This document shows, piece by piece, positions 25,120 to 33,190 of a stretch of DNA of 64,000 nucleotides (positions within the stretch are counted from its first letter, which is position 1; each line of letters begins with the position of its first letter). The DNA lies in assembly GCA_001602925.1 (NCBI GenBank), contig LUZT01000006.1, positions 362,502 through 426,501 on the forward strand. The letters are read 5' to 3'. A model generated the notes under the pieces. It had not been told where the DNA came from and searched no databases. It saw nothing but the letters and a program-made list of their open reading frames with translations. The DNA comes from Chlorobiales bacterium Clorobi_01 (GTDB lineage Bacteria > Bacteroidota > Chlorobiia > Chlorobiales > Chlorobiaceae). A program made the translations under genes and the position numbers.

Positions 25120-26111
25120 AGTTGCTTGAACGAACCATTGCAGAGATTTACGAAGAGATTCCCGAGGTGTCGATGTTCCTCGGTGACTACGGCCTCGATC
25201 CGCTCGAACGCGGCATTCCGCTCGGCCACTGGCTCGAATCGTTGCCCGAAGAGCTGTACGAGGATATCGGCATCGACCGCGAGGGGCTGGTCGAAAATCT
25301 CGAAGAGTACCTGCGCCAGCTCGACATGATGCAGCTCGGCAAGCTGCCGCCGGTCGGCGACATCACCATCATCGGCGGCCACGACAAGAGCGGCACGCCT
25401 GAAGAGGTGCGCCTGACGCTCACGCGCGGCTCGGTGACAAGCATCGTCGGCCCGACAGGCTCGGGCAAGAGCCGCCTGCTTGCCGACATCGAATGGATGG
25501 CGCAGAACGACACGCCGACCGGTCGCCGGATTCTCGTCAACGGCGAGGTGCCCGACACCGATCTGCGCTTCTCGCTCGAATACAAGCTGGTGGCGCAACT
25601 TTCGCAGAACATGAACTTCGTCATGGACACTACGGTCGCCGAGTTCGTCGCCATGCACGCCGAGAGCCGCATGGTGGAGAGTGTCGAGGAGGTGGTGCGC
25701 GAGATCGTCACGCAGGCCAACCTGCTGGCGGGCGAGCCTTTCGAGGCCACGACGCCCGTCACCTCGCTCTCCGGTGGCCAGTCGAGGGCGCTGATGATCG
25801 CCGACACCGCCTTCCTCAGCTCTTCGCCTGTCGTCTTGATCGACGAAATCGAAAATGCAGGCATCGACCGCAAAAAGGCGCTCTCGCTCCTGGTCAGGAA
25901 GGAGAAGATCGTGCTCATGGCCACCCACGACCCGATTCTGGCGCTGATGGCCGAGCGTCGTCTGGTCATCAGAAACGGCGGCATCCTCAAGGTGATCACG
26001 ACGACACCGAAGGAAAAAGAGAACCTCGAAAAGCTCGAAGCCCTCGACAACCGCCTTCTCGCGCTTCGCACAAGGCTCCGCAGTGGCGAGCTGATCGAAG
26101 ATGCGGGGTAA
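25116..26111 (+). CDS. Soluble ABC-type ATPase of the metal locus
   Basis: 331 residues without a partner permease in the operon. An N-terminal helical domain (about 1-75) with LPEELYEDIG is followed by an ATPase domain: Walker A GPTGSGKSR, signature SLSGGQSRALM, Walker B VVLIDEIENAG and H-loop ATHDP. The insertion between Walker A and signature is short. It starts inside the NTPase gene (ATGA overlap). Because it lacks a membrane partner, a role in assembling or moving metal cargo is more likely than transport, but that is inference. Confidence 0.7.
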   Translation: MKLLERTIAEIYEEIPEVSMFLGDYGLDPLERGIPLGHWLESLPEELYEDIGIDREGLVENLEEYLRQLDMMQLGKLPPVGDITIIGGHDKSGTPEEVRLTLTRGSVTSIVGPTGSGKSRLLADIEWMAQNDTPTGRRILVNGEVPDTDLRFSLEYKLVAQLSQNMNFVMDTTVAEFVAMHAESRMVESVEEVVREIVTQANLLAGEPFEATTPVTSLSGGQSRALMIADTAFLSSSPVVLIDEIENAGIDRKKALSLLVRKEKIVLMATHDPILALMAERRLVIRNGGILKVITTTPKEKENLEKLEALDNRLLALRTRLRSGELIEDAG

Positions 26112-26167
26112 TCCCTCGTGTACCGATGATTTGTCGTGAATGCCGATCAGACTCATTTTTTATCCAT

Positions 26168-26191
26168 CGTTATAACCGTAAAAGCATATCG
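26168..26191. promoter_or_regulatory. ModE-like operator upstream of the second TonB receptor
   Basis: CGTTATAA-N8-GCATATCG. The left half is good; the right half matches only about 5 of 8 positions. It has the same 8-8-8 layout as the other boxes and lies immediately before the start codon at 26195. Confidence 0.45.
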
Positions 26192-26194
26192 TTC

Positions 26195-28249
26195 ATGAAT
26201 GTACTGAATTCCCGATCCTGCCGGATAGTGATGGCGGCGGCTATCATCGGTTCCGCAAGCTCGCAGGCTCGGGCCGCTGATACCGTTCCAGGCTGGACGG
26301 CTGACGAAATTGTCATTACTGCTACCCGAACCGAAAACCCTGTCTCCAAACTGCCAATGGCCGTCGAGGTCATCACTCGTGAAAAGATTGCGGAGAGTGG
26401 CGCACTGAACCTCGCCGACGTGCTTGCGGAGGCGGAGGATGTCAATGCTCTCGAACCGGTGAACGGACGGCTTGGCGTGGCAAAATTACGCGGCCTTGGC
26501 AGCAGCCTGACGCTGGTGCTCATCGATGGCTACCGGTTGCAGTCCGGGTTTCAGGGCTACTCCGACCTGCGTGAAATTCCGGCGGGCATGATCGAGCGCA
26601 TCGAAATCGTCAGGGGTTCCGGCTCGGCGCTCTACGGCAGCGATGCGGTCGGTGGTGTCATCAATGTTATCACGCGCAAGCCGACGAAGGATTTGCGCGG
26701 CGGCCTGTCGGTTTCCGGAGGCGAGAGCCGCGCCAGAGAGGCAGGCACCGTCGAGACCGACGGCTGGCTGACCGGATCGGCGGGAAAGCTCGGTTTCGCG
26801 GTGGCCGGGACCTATTACGATCGTGACCGGTATGACCGGGACAAATCCGACCTGATGACCGACGGTGACGACCGCCGGATCGCCTCAGGATCGGTCGCGC
26901 TGACCTACGACCTGACGCCGGGCGTGAAGCTGACCGGTGGGATGGTTTATTCCGACAACTCGCTCGATGGCATCCGCACGCAGACTTCGGGCGATTTCGA
27001 CCGGTGGGTGGACAGCGACCGGCTGCTCGTTCATGCCGGGGTGGAGATAAAAACGGGCGAGGAGTCGAACCTGGCATTGCAGTTTGCCCGGAGTACCTAC
27101 GACTGGTCGTCTCTCATGGAAAATTACGACGGCGTACCGGTGATCACTTCGTCAACCGCTTCCGGAACCACCACGACGACGGCCACGACGACTGCCACGC
27201 GAACAAAGGTGTCGCAGGATTACGATCAGTTCGATGCTCGCTGGACAGGCAGGTTCGCCGATCATCATCGCCTGACTGCGGGAGTTGAATATCGCACGGA
27301 GGAGCGTGATGACTTCAGCAGCACCGTTACGACAAAGGTGGTGACGAAAACGGGGGTGATCAACAGCGGGCCGACGACGACCGAAACGACTGGCAAAACG
27401 TCCATATCGCACGATGTCGATAATCTCGGTCTCTACATCCAGGATGAGTTCACCGGTCTGAAGCCGCTGACGATCATCGCCGGAGTCCGCTACGACGATC
27501 ACTCTGATTTCGGCTCCGAGTTCAGCCCCAAGCTCGCAGCGCTTTTGCCCATCGATTCGCACTTCAAGCTTCGGGCTTCGTATGGCGAGGGCTTTCGTGC
27601 GCCATCGATTTACGAACTCTACACCGGTTCGCTGACGACCAAAAAAAGCATCGTCCTGTCGAATCCCGATCTCAAAGCTGAACGCTCGAAGACCTGGGAG
27701 GTTGGCGCTGACTTTTCGCGGGGTGGTTTCAATGCAGGTGTGACCGCTTTTCGCAACGAGGTCAGAGATATGATTTCGCAGGTGCTCATGATCGACACTC
27801 CCACCACCGATACGTATCAGTACCAGAACCTCTCGAAGGCGATGACGCGCGGTATCGAAATCAGCGCTTCGCTGAGGCTTCCGTATGGCTTCGCGCTCTC
27901 CGACCGCGTGAGCTTCCTCGATTCGCAGAACCTCGACACCGGCGAAGCGCTTTGCTTCGTGCCGGATGTCGTCAACATCCTCCGGCTCGATTACACGAAT
28001 GGAACGCTGGGGCTGAAAGGCAACGTCAGAATCGTCACCACCGGCACCCAGCACAGTTCTGATGCCGAGAAGATTCCTGGCTATACGCTCGTCAACTGCT
28101 ACGTCTCGAAAAAGGTCGCCAAAAGCACAGAACTCTTTGCTGGAGTGGACAACCTCTTTAACGACGACGCCAACGCCGGATATGGCAACAACGAAGGCGC
28201 GGGCGCAATGGGTACCTATTTCTATGGTGGTTTGAATTTCAAACTTTAA
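26195..28249 (+). CDS. Second TonB-dependent receptor (BtuB-like)
   Basis: 684 residues from the ATG at 26195; the frame is open far upstream but the extension overlaps the ATPase gene in another frame. Signal peptide at about 1-28, then TonB box DEIVITATRTE, a plug with VLIDGYRLQSGFQGYSDLREIP and GSALYGSDAVGGVINVITRKP, and a 22-strand-type barrel ending in F-K-L. BtuB-like receptors carry cobalamin or metal complexes. Followed by a 3-nt gap and a molybdopterin-domain gene. Confidence 0.88.
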   Translation: MNVLNSRSCRIVMAAAIIGSASSQARAADTVPGWTADEIVITATRTENPVSKLPMAVEVITREKIAESGALNLADVLAEAEDVNALEPVNGRLGVAKLRGLGSSLTLVLIDGYRLQSGFQGYSDLREIPAGMIERIEIVRGSGSALYGSDAVGGVINVITRKPTKDLRGGLSVSGGESRAREAGTVETDGWLTGSAGKLGFAVAGTYYDRDRYDRDKSDLMTDGDDRRIASGSVALTYDLTPGVKLTGGMVYSDNSLDGIRTQTSGDFDRWVDSDRLLVHAGVEIKTGEESNLALQFARSTYDWSSLMENYDGVPVITSSTASGTTTTTATTTATRTKVSQDYDQFDARWTGRFADHHRLTAGVEYRTEERDDFSSTVTTKVVTKTGVINSGPTTTETTGKTSISHDVDNLGLYIQDEFTGLKPLTIIAGVRYDDHSDFGSEFSPKLAALLPIDSHFKLRASYGEGFRAPSIYELYTGSLTTKKSIVLSNPDLKAERSKTWEVGADFSRGGFNAGVTAFRNEVRDMISQVLMIDTPTTDTYQYQNLSKAMTRGIEISASLRLPYGFALSDRVSFLDSQNLDTGEALCFVPDVVNILRLDYTNGTLGLKGNVRIVTTGTQHSSDAEKIPGYTLVNCYVSKKVAKSTELFAGVDNLFNDDANAGYGNNEGAGAMGTYFYGGLNFKL

Positions 28250-28252
28250 TTG

Positions 28253-28804
28253 ATGGCGACAATGACAAACATCCGGAAGGTATGTTCATTTCTTCTGATG
28301 CTGGTTGTGCTGTTCTCGTTCTCTGGCTTGCAGGCAGAACCTTCGCAATCTGGCCCCGGCGAGGTGAAGGTCTTTGGACTGGTGGAGCATCCGCTGACGC
28401 TCACCGTCGAATCGCTTCGGAGGATGAAGCCTGTCGAGAAAGGAGCGACGGCGATAGTCTGCGATTCCGGCCAGACAAAGCAGACGATGAAGAGCTTCAA
28501 CGGTGTGCCGTTGCGCGACATTCTTGACTCGGCCAGAGTCGTCATGCCCAATCCCCGCCAGCGCGGCGAGTACTACGCGCTCGTCCGTTCGGTGGACGAC
28601 TACAACGTCATTTTCACGATGAACGAGTTGTTGTATGGCATGGCTGGCGAAGCTACGTGGCTGGTATTCGAGGAGAACGGCAAGCCGGTTAAAGAAAACG
28701 GTCCTTTCGTGATCTTCTGCGAAAACGATCGCGCCAACGGTCCGCGCCATGTGAAGATGGTCAAGAGCATCGAAGTGCTGAAAGTCAACCCCGCCGCACC
28801 GTAG
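28253..28804 (+). CDS. Small periplasmic molybdopterin-binding-domain protein
   Basis: 183 residues from ATG 28253. A signal peptide (about 7-28) is followed by a domain of the 'oxidoreductase molybdopterin binding' family: [19 protein letters not shown] at the start, then [16 protein letters not shown], and [13 protein letters not shown] at the end. In larger enzymes this fold binds Mo-cofactor; short forms lacking the full cofactor site also occur. It lies 3 nt after the TonB receptor and so is probably translated with it. A link to molybdenum or cofactor binding is plausible but not proven. Confidence 0.7.
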   Translation: MATMTNIRKVCSFLLMLVVLFSFSGLQAEPSQSGPGEVKVFGLVEHPLTLTVESLRRMKPVEKGATAIVCDSGQTKQTMKSFNGVPLRDILDSARVVMPNPRQRGEYYALVRSVDDYNVIFTMNELLYGMAGEATWLVFEENGKPVKENGPFVIFCENDRANGPRHVKMVKSIEVLKVNPAAP

Positions 28805-28916
28805 CCGATCGGGACAACCTGGCATCCTCGTCATCCCGCTGACAGCTCGGCGCAGGTTAAAGAGTTATCTGCATTTTATTTATCCGTGACAGACGCCGAG
28901 CACGTGGCCGGTTTTT

Positions 28917-28959
28917 GATAAAAAAAAGTCTCCGGAAGTTATTCATATGCTTCCGGAGA
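28917..28959 (-). terminator. Terminator of the four-Cys gene
   Basis: GTCTCCGGAAG (28927-28937) pairs perfectly with CTTCCGGAGAC (28949-28959). On the minus strand the stem is followed by TTTTTTT. It lies about 95 nt beyond the stop of the gene at 29055. Confidence 0.75.
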
Positions 28960-29054
28960 CACTGTCTGTCCAGTTATTTCCTGTTCATGCACTGGCATGT
29001 CTTGAGAGACTTCGTGATCGCGAGGCACCTGAATCAGGAGGCTGGTGGCGAAAT

Positions 29055-29228
29055 TTATTTCGCTTCTTCGTTTGCTTCCTTGGCCTTGAAAAACATACAG
29101 CCGCCTTCAGCAACCACGTCCTTGCCAAAGCAGGTGCCCGCAGCCGCGTTCGAGGGGTTGACAGTGAAGCTCTGGCACTCCTGGCACTGCTTGCCGGGTT
29201 CTGCCTTCTGTTTGTACATGATCTCCAT
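29055..29228 (-). CDS. Small four-Cys protein, HiPIP-like
   Basis: 57 residues from ATG 29228. Four Cys at 15, 18, 33 and 44 (CQEC ... GTCF ... GGCMFF) give a CX2C-X14-C-X10-C spacing resembling small high-potential iron-sulfur proteins, which carry a [4Fe-4S] cluster and shuttle electrons. No signal peptide is apparent. The strong terminator after it supports a real gene. Family assignment is by spacing only. Confidence 0.6.
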   Translation of the reverse strand: MEIMYKQKAEPGKQCQECQSFTVNPSNAAAGTCFGKDVVAEGGCMFFKAKEANEEAK

Positions 29229-29489
29229 TATCGTTAATCAATTTATCGGTTCAAAAGTATATTCGCCCGCCGCATGACGGACGGCAGGAATATACGTTTT
29301 CACCTGAATTTTCACATGTCTGTTGACCTGATTCCGTCCACTTGTTTTTGTCGGGCAATTGGAACAGGGCGTACTGTTCAAGCCATTGCTGATGGACCGG
29401 CATCGTGAAGCGTCAGAGGGGTATATCGTTACGCCACCGCTTCGGTCTGTTTGCAGGTGTGGCGCGGGTTGGTCACATGAACGCCAGGG

Positions 29490-29996
29490 TCAGTCGGTAT
29501 CGCCGAGATGGCGGTTGATATATTCCGAATAATCCTTGATGATCGGCTGGTAGGCTTCGTTGATGAGCGACGATGAAATCATGAAGTCTGCCGTCGAGCG
29601 ATTGCAGGCCGTCGGAATGTTATAGAGCACGGCTATTCTCAGTAGGGCCTTCACATCGACGTCGTGCGGCTGGGGCTGCATCGGATCCCAGAGAAAAATC
29701 AGAAGATCGATTTCTCCTTCGCAGATCATTGACCCCAGTTGCTGGTCGCCGCCAAGCGGGCCCGATTTGAGCTTTCTGACGGAAAACGGTTCGGCTTTTT
29801 CGCCGTCGAGTTTTTTCCGGATTGCGGTCTCGATCAGTTTGCCGGTTGTGCCCGTGCAGACAAGGTCGTGCTGAATGAGGATCAGGTAATTCCACTCCAC
29901 CCATTCGATGAGATCCTGCTTCCGGTTGTCGTGTGCAACCAGTCCGATCCGTTTTTTGCTGTTCATCTGAGTCTCCGCTTTCGTTGACTGCTCCAT
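29490..29996 (-). CDS. mgsA: Methylglyoxal synthase
   Basis: 168 residues. Motifs AHDNRKQDLIEW, TGTTGK, KSGPLGGDQQ and FLWDPMQPQPHDVDVKALLR match MgsA closely, with the catalytic Asp in GGDQQ. It converts dihydroxyacetone phosphate to methylglyoxal. An internal ATG at residue 11 is an alternative start. Stand-alone gene on the minus strand. Confidence 0.9.
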   Translation of the reverse strand: MEQSTKAETQMNSKKRIGLVAHDNRKQDLIEWVEWNYLILIQHDLVCTGTTGKLIETAIRKKLDGEKAEPFSVRKLKSGPLGGDQQLGSMICEGEIDLLIFLWDPMQPQPHDVDVKALLRIAVLYNIPTACNRSTADFMISSSLINEAYQPIIKDYSEYINRHLGDTD

Positions 29997-30247
29997 TTGG
30001 TTATAACAGTCATAACGTAAAAAATGGCGTTGCCATTGATGTCAAGAGCACGAAAATTCAAAAAAGTCGCGTAAAGTAACCTGCTTTTCCCTGCGGGCAC
30101 GGTGCGCTCAAGCAGGATAAAGGGTTGAGCAGGTGATACATCGTGCATTATCTGTTTTCGTGGCAAAGGAACCTTTTTCACTTTTAACGACCTGTTCGAT
30201 TTGATGTTATTACAGTATCAAACAGAATCTTCGTGGAGGACAAGACT

Positions 30248-31327
30248 ATGGCGGCTTGCATCAACGATCACCTGAAGCGGTATGGCGGGCTGGCTGCTGG
30301 TCGGGAGGATGAGCAGAAACGGTATTTTGCGGAGAAGCGGCTTTACGCGCTGCAAATCGAAACCACCGACGCCTGCCAGCAGGGGTGCATTTTCTGTTAC
30401 GCCGGTTCGACTACCCGCGAGCACCATGGCCTCACCTCGGATGAAATCCGCGGCCTGCTCCGCGATGCGGCGGCGCTGGAAATTCGCGCCATCGACTGGC
30501 TGGGCGGCGATCCGCTCGTCCGCCCGGATTGGTACGAGCTGATGCAGTACGCCCGGTCGCTGGGGCTCATCAACAACGTCTGGACGAGCGGCTTGCCGCT
30601 GAAGAGCAAGGAGGTCGCGGCTCGTGTGCACGAGGTGAGCGAGGGTGGCTTCGTTTCGGTTCACGTCGATTCCATTACGCCGGAGGTCTACGCGAAGCTC
30701 CATCGCGGTGGCAATCCGCACTTCATCGATGCCATCGTCGAAGGCGTCGATAACCTGCTCGCCCTCGGCAAGCCCGCCGACAACATGATCAACTGCATCA
30801 CCTACACCTCGGCGCAAGGTCCTGAAGACGCTATCAAAACCATGCGCTGGTGGTTTGAAAACAAAGGGCTGCGCACCTGTTTGACCATGTTCAATCCTGC
30901 CGGAATGGGCGCGGAGTGGCGGGCGTTCGAGCCGCAACTCGACGAGGTGCAGCGCGTTTACACCGAGCGCGACCGCATCAACTACGGCGGCGACAACATC
31001 TCCATCGCCGCGATGGACACCGACAAATACTACTGCGGTACGATGGCCACCGTGACCTTCACCGGTGACGTAACGCCGTGCTCGGTCATCCGCGAGGGGG
31101 TAGCCAACATCCGCGAAATGCCATTTCGCGACATCGTCGCCCGGCATCTCGGCACGCTCGTTCACGCCGCACTGCACGACGTGCAGAACCTGCCTACTCC
31201 GTGCAACGATTGCCTCAACAATGCCCACTGCTGGGGCTGCCGGGCCAGCGCCTACCACTACAACGGCGACGCGGACGGTCTCGATCCGAAGTGCTGGCTG
31301 ATCCGTACGAGCCAGCAGGAACACTAA
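30248..31327 (+). CDS. Radical SAM protein with SPASM-like C-terminal Cys
   Basis: 359 residues from ATG 30248, preceded by GTGGAGGACAAGACT. The cluster motif is CQQGCIFC (CX3CX2C) near residue 45; later Cys cluster in CNDCLNNAHCWGC (about 325-338) and in CGTMATV and TPCSV are typical of SPASM/twitch auxiliary clusters. The partner gene downstream is a SAM methyltransferase (gap 27 nt). No precursor peptide or known target is adjacent, so the modified substrate is unknown. Confidence 0.8.
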   Translation: MAACINDHLKRYGGLAAGREDEQKRYFAEKRLYALQIETTDACQQGCIFCYAGSTTREHHGLTSDEIRGLLRDAAALEIRAIDWLGGDPLVRPDWYELMQYARSLGLINNVWTSGLPLKSKEVAARVHEVSEGGFVSVHVDSITPEVYAKLHRGGNPHFIDAIVEGVDNLLALGKPADNMINCITYTSAQGPEDAIKTMRWWFENKGLRTCLTMFNPAGMGAEWRAFEPQLDEVQRVYTERDRINYGGDNISIAAMDTDKYYCGTMATVTFTGDVTPCSVIREGVANIREMPFRDIVARHLGTLVHAALHDVQNLPTPCNDCLNNAHCWGCRASAYHYNGDADGLDPKCWLIRTSQQEH

Positions 31328-31354
31328 CCTCAACATTAAAAAGGAGATGCGCAT

Positions 31355-32149
31355 ATGACCAGAAAAAAGCTCGATGTCACCATCGGCAACGTCAGCGAGG
31401 TCTATGATGGTCCGGGCGGAATCCTCTGGGAGATGCTCATGGGCGAGCAGATTCACGTTGGCGCTGAAGCCGAAACTGACGTACTTGCCGGGAAAGCAGG
31501 GATCAGCGACAAGACCCATCTGCTCGACGTGTGCAGCGCCCTCGGCGGCCCGGCCCGTTATCTGGCGAAAAATTATGGCTGCCGCGTCACTGGTCTCGAT
31601 GCCACCCGCCGGATGGATGAAGAGGCCAACCGCCGCACGAAAGAGGCTGGCCTGTCGGACAAGATCGATTACGTGCTGGGCAACGCGCTCGACATGCCGT
31701 TCCCGGTCAGCACCTTCGACGTGGTGTGGGGGCAGGACGCCTGGTGTTACATCACCGACAAGCAGCGCCTCATCGAGGAGTGCGCCCGCGTGCTGAAGCC
31801 GGGCGGTGTGCTCGCCTTCACCGACTGGCTGGAGGCTGGCCCGATGACCGACGATGAGTGGACGGCGCTGAACACCTTCATGGTTTTTCCCTACATGGAG
31901 ACGCTCGACGGCTACGCCGTGCTTGCCGAAGCTGCCGGGCTGACGGTTGTCGAAAAGGAAGACCTCACGCCAGATTTTGCCGAACATATTCAGATGTACC
32001 TTGATCAGCTGCGGAAGCAATTCCGGCAGGCCATCGTGGGCAACTACGGTCAGGAGATGTACGACGCGGTCGAACAGGGCATTACGCTCTGGCGCAACGC
32101 TTCGGCGGCGGGCAAGGTAGGGCGGGGAAGGCTGGTGGCTCGCAAATAG
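31355..32149 (+). CDS. SAM-dependent methyltransferase (UbiE/sarcosine-DMG type)
   Basis: 264 residues. Motif I is LLDVCSALGGPARYL, followed by VTGLDATRRM, DMPFPVSTFDVVWGQDAW and LKPGGVLAFTDW. This layout resembles the glycine/sarcosine/dimethylglycine methyltransferases and related small-molecule enzymes. A ribosome-binding site AAAGGAG precedes the ATG. It forms a two-gene unit with the radical SAM protein. Confidence 0.78.
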   Translation: MTRKKLDVTIGNVSEVYDGPGGILWEMLMGEQIHVGAEAETDVLAGKAGISDKTHLLDVCSALGGPARYLAKNYGCRVTGLDATRRMDEEANRRTKEAGLSDKIDYVLGNALDMPFPVSTFDVVWGQDAWCYITDKQRLIEECARVLKPGGVLAFTDWLEAGPMTDDEWTALNTFMVFPYMETLDGYAVLAEAAGLTVVEKEDLTPDFAEHIQMYLDQLRKQFRQAIVGNYGQEMYDAVEQGITLWRNASAAGKVGRGRLVARK

Positions 32150-32325
32150 CCGAGCCGGATGGTTTGAAATTATCCGGCGCATTATGGATTTTGCCGCGGC
32201 ACCTGAAGACCGGAAATGTCGGAAGGCATCGGAGTGACTCTGGGATCAGAGCAATCCGAAATTCCAGTCGCCGGACTGCCCCACGAAGTGATTCGTTTCA
32301 TCACGTTTGCGTCTGCGGCTCATCG

Positions 32326-32363
32326 ACAGCGCTGAATCCACGCCGGTTCAGCGCTGTTTTTTT
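32326..32363 (+). terminator. Rho-independent terminator after the radical SAM/methyltransferase pair
   Basis: ACAGCGCTGAA (32326-32336) pairs perfectly with TTCAGCGCTGT (32347-32357) and is followed by a run of seven T. About 180 nt after the methyltransferase stop. Confidence 0.75.
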
Positions 32364-32365
32364 GT

Positions 32366-32560
32366 ATTGGTTCAGATGATGGTGGTTGTTTGGTCGCGGA
32401 TTTTGCGCTAATTTTTCAAGCTGTGAATTTTGCGGGGTAAAGCCTGACAAGGCCCCGGTAATTTGTGGGTGTGTTCTCGGTCTAAGTTTTGGGATGAGAC
32501 GGCTCCGTCGATGGGCTGAAATTCAAAAATCCGCAGTTTAGGCGGATCAGTATAAGCAAT
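32366..32560. repeat. Leader repeat A, platform before the first cassette
   Basis: This ~195-bp stretch is repeated with changes at 40922-41202. Shared blocks include TTTTGCGCTAATTTTTCA, ATTTGTGGGTGTGTTCTCGG, GTCGATGGGCTG and GGCGGATCAGTATAA (GACGGATCAGTATAA in the other copy) followed by CAATGTTAG. In both places it ends exactly at the first base of an integron-type cassette, so it behaves like a recombination platform or cassette leader. No integrase gene is found near it. Confidence 0.65.
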
Positions 32561-32597
32561 GTTAGGGCTATTCACACATCCACCTGGAACGCATGCT

Positions 32598-33113
32598 ATG
32601 ACACCTGACCAAATCGCTCTCGCGCAACTGGAAATCGCAAAGCTCCAAGCGTGGATTACTGCTCTCGCAATATTTCTTGGTCCGCTGGCCGGTGTCATAT
32701 TTACTTTCTGGTTCCAGTCCAGGAAGGATAAGTCGGCTGAGAAACATCGCCTGTTCGTTACGCTCATGGGTGAAAGGAAGGGCTTGGCGTTCTCACAAGA
32801 AATGGTTAAGGCACTCAATACCATTGACGTTGTCTTCTCCGATAACGCTACCGTTGTAGCTCTCTGGCACAAGTATTACTCGCTGCTATCTCAGCCTCCC
32901 GGCGAGGACAGAAATCACACATGGCTGGAACTCCTAACGGCCATGGCAAAGGACTTGCGGTATTCCAATCTGAAACAGACAGACCTTGATAAGTTCTACG
33001 TTCCCCAAGGCCACGTCGATCAATTGGAGTTTCAGCGCGAGGTTCAGAGTGAATGGCTCCGCGTCCTAAAAGGGACAGAGCGTTTCTTAGTCGAGCCAAG
33101 AAATGAACCATAG
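32598..33113 (+). CDS. Small membrane-anchored cassette protein (DUF6680-like)
   Basis: 171 residues from the ATG at 32598. One transmembrane helix (about 20-40, LQAWITALAIFLGPLAGVIFTFWF) precedes a soluble domain (KHRLFVTLMGERKGLAFSQEMVKALNTIDVVF). Proteins of this build are common cassette passengers. Function unknown. The stop lies within the start of the cassette's attC-like site. Confidence 0.7.
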   Translation: MTPDQIALAQLEIAKLQAWITALAIFLGPLAGVIFTFWFQSRKDKSAEKHRLFVTLMGERKGLAFSQEMVKALNTIDVVFSDNATVVALWHKYYSLLSQPPGEDRNHTWLELLTAMAKDLRYSNLKQTDLDKFYVPQGHVDQLEFQREVQSEWLRVLKGTERFLVEPRNEP

Positions 33114-33179
33114 CCCTAACCCTGCGTTCGAGGCGACCTGCGCGAAAAGCCGCGCAGGCGCCTCAACTCCACGTTCGGC
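33110..33179 (+). other. attC-like recombination site 1
   Basis: About 70 bp bounded by ATAGCCCTAAC and GTTCGGC. The inner arms GAGGCG...CGCCTC and CCTGCGCG...CGCGCAGG pair around AAAAGC with one unpaired A on one arm, as in integron attC folds. Confidence 0.7.
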
Positions 33180-33190
33180 GTAGGTAAAGT

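Larger units (their letters stand above)
32561..33179 (+). mobile_element. Integron-type gene cassette 1
   Basis: Begins with GTTAGGGCTAT (32561-32571), whose exact reverse complement ATAGCCCTAAC (33110-33120) opens an attC-like site at the other end. That site folds as GAGGCG-A-CCTGCGCG with CGCGCAGG-CGCCTC, one extrahelical A, and ends in GTTCGGC. This matches the R''/L''/L'/R' structure of attC. It holds one gene at 32598. Confidence 0.75.

Noticed and set aside
25493..26194. Upstream extension of the second TonB receptor
   Set aside because: The in-frame text is Arg/His-rich and overlaps the ATPase gene; the signal peptide begins at 26195.
29998..30030. ModE-like box upstream of methylglyoxal synthase
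   Set aside because: GTTATAAC and CATAACG occur there, but the two halves are only about 3 nt apart, unlike the 8-nt spacing of the other boxes.
30218..32182. 654-codon open frame on the minus strand
   Set aside because: It lies antisense to two well-supported genes (radical SAM and methyltransferase), and its translation has no family features. GC-rich third positions keep the opposite strand open by chance.
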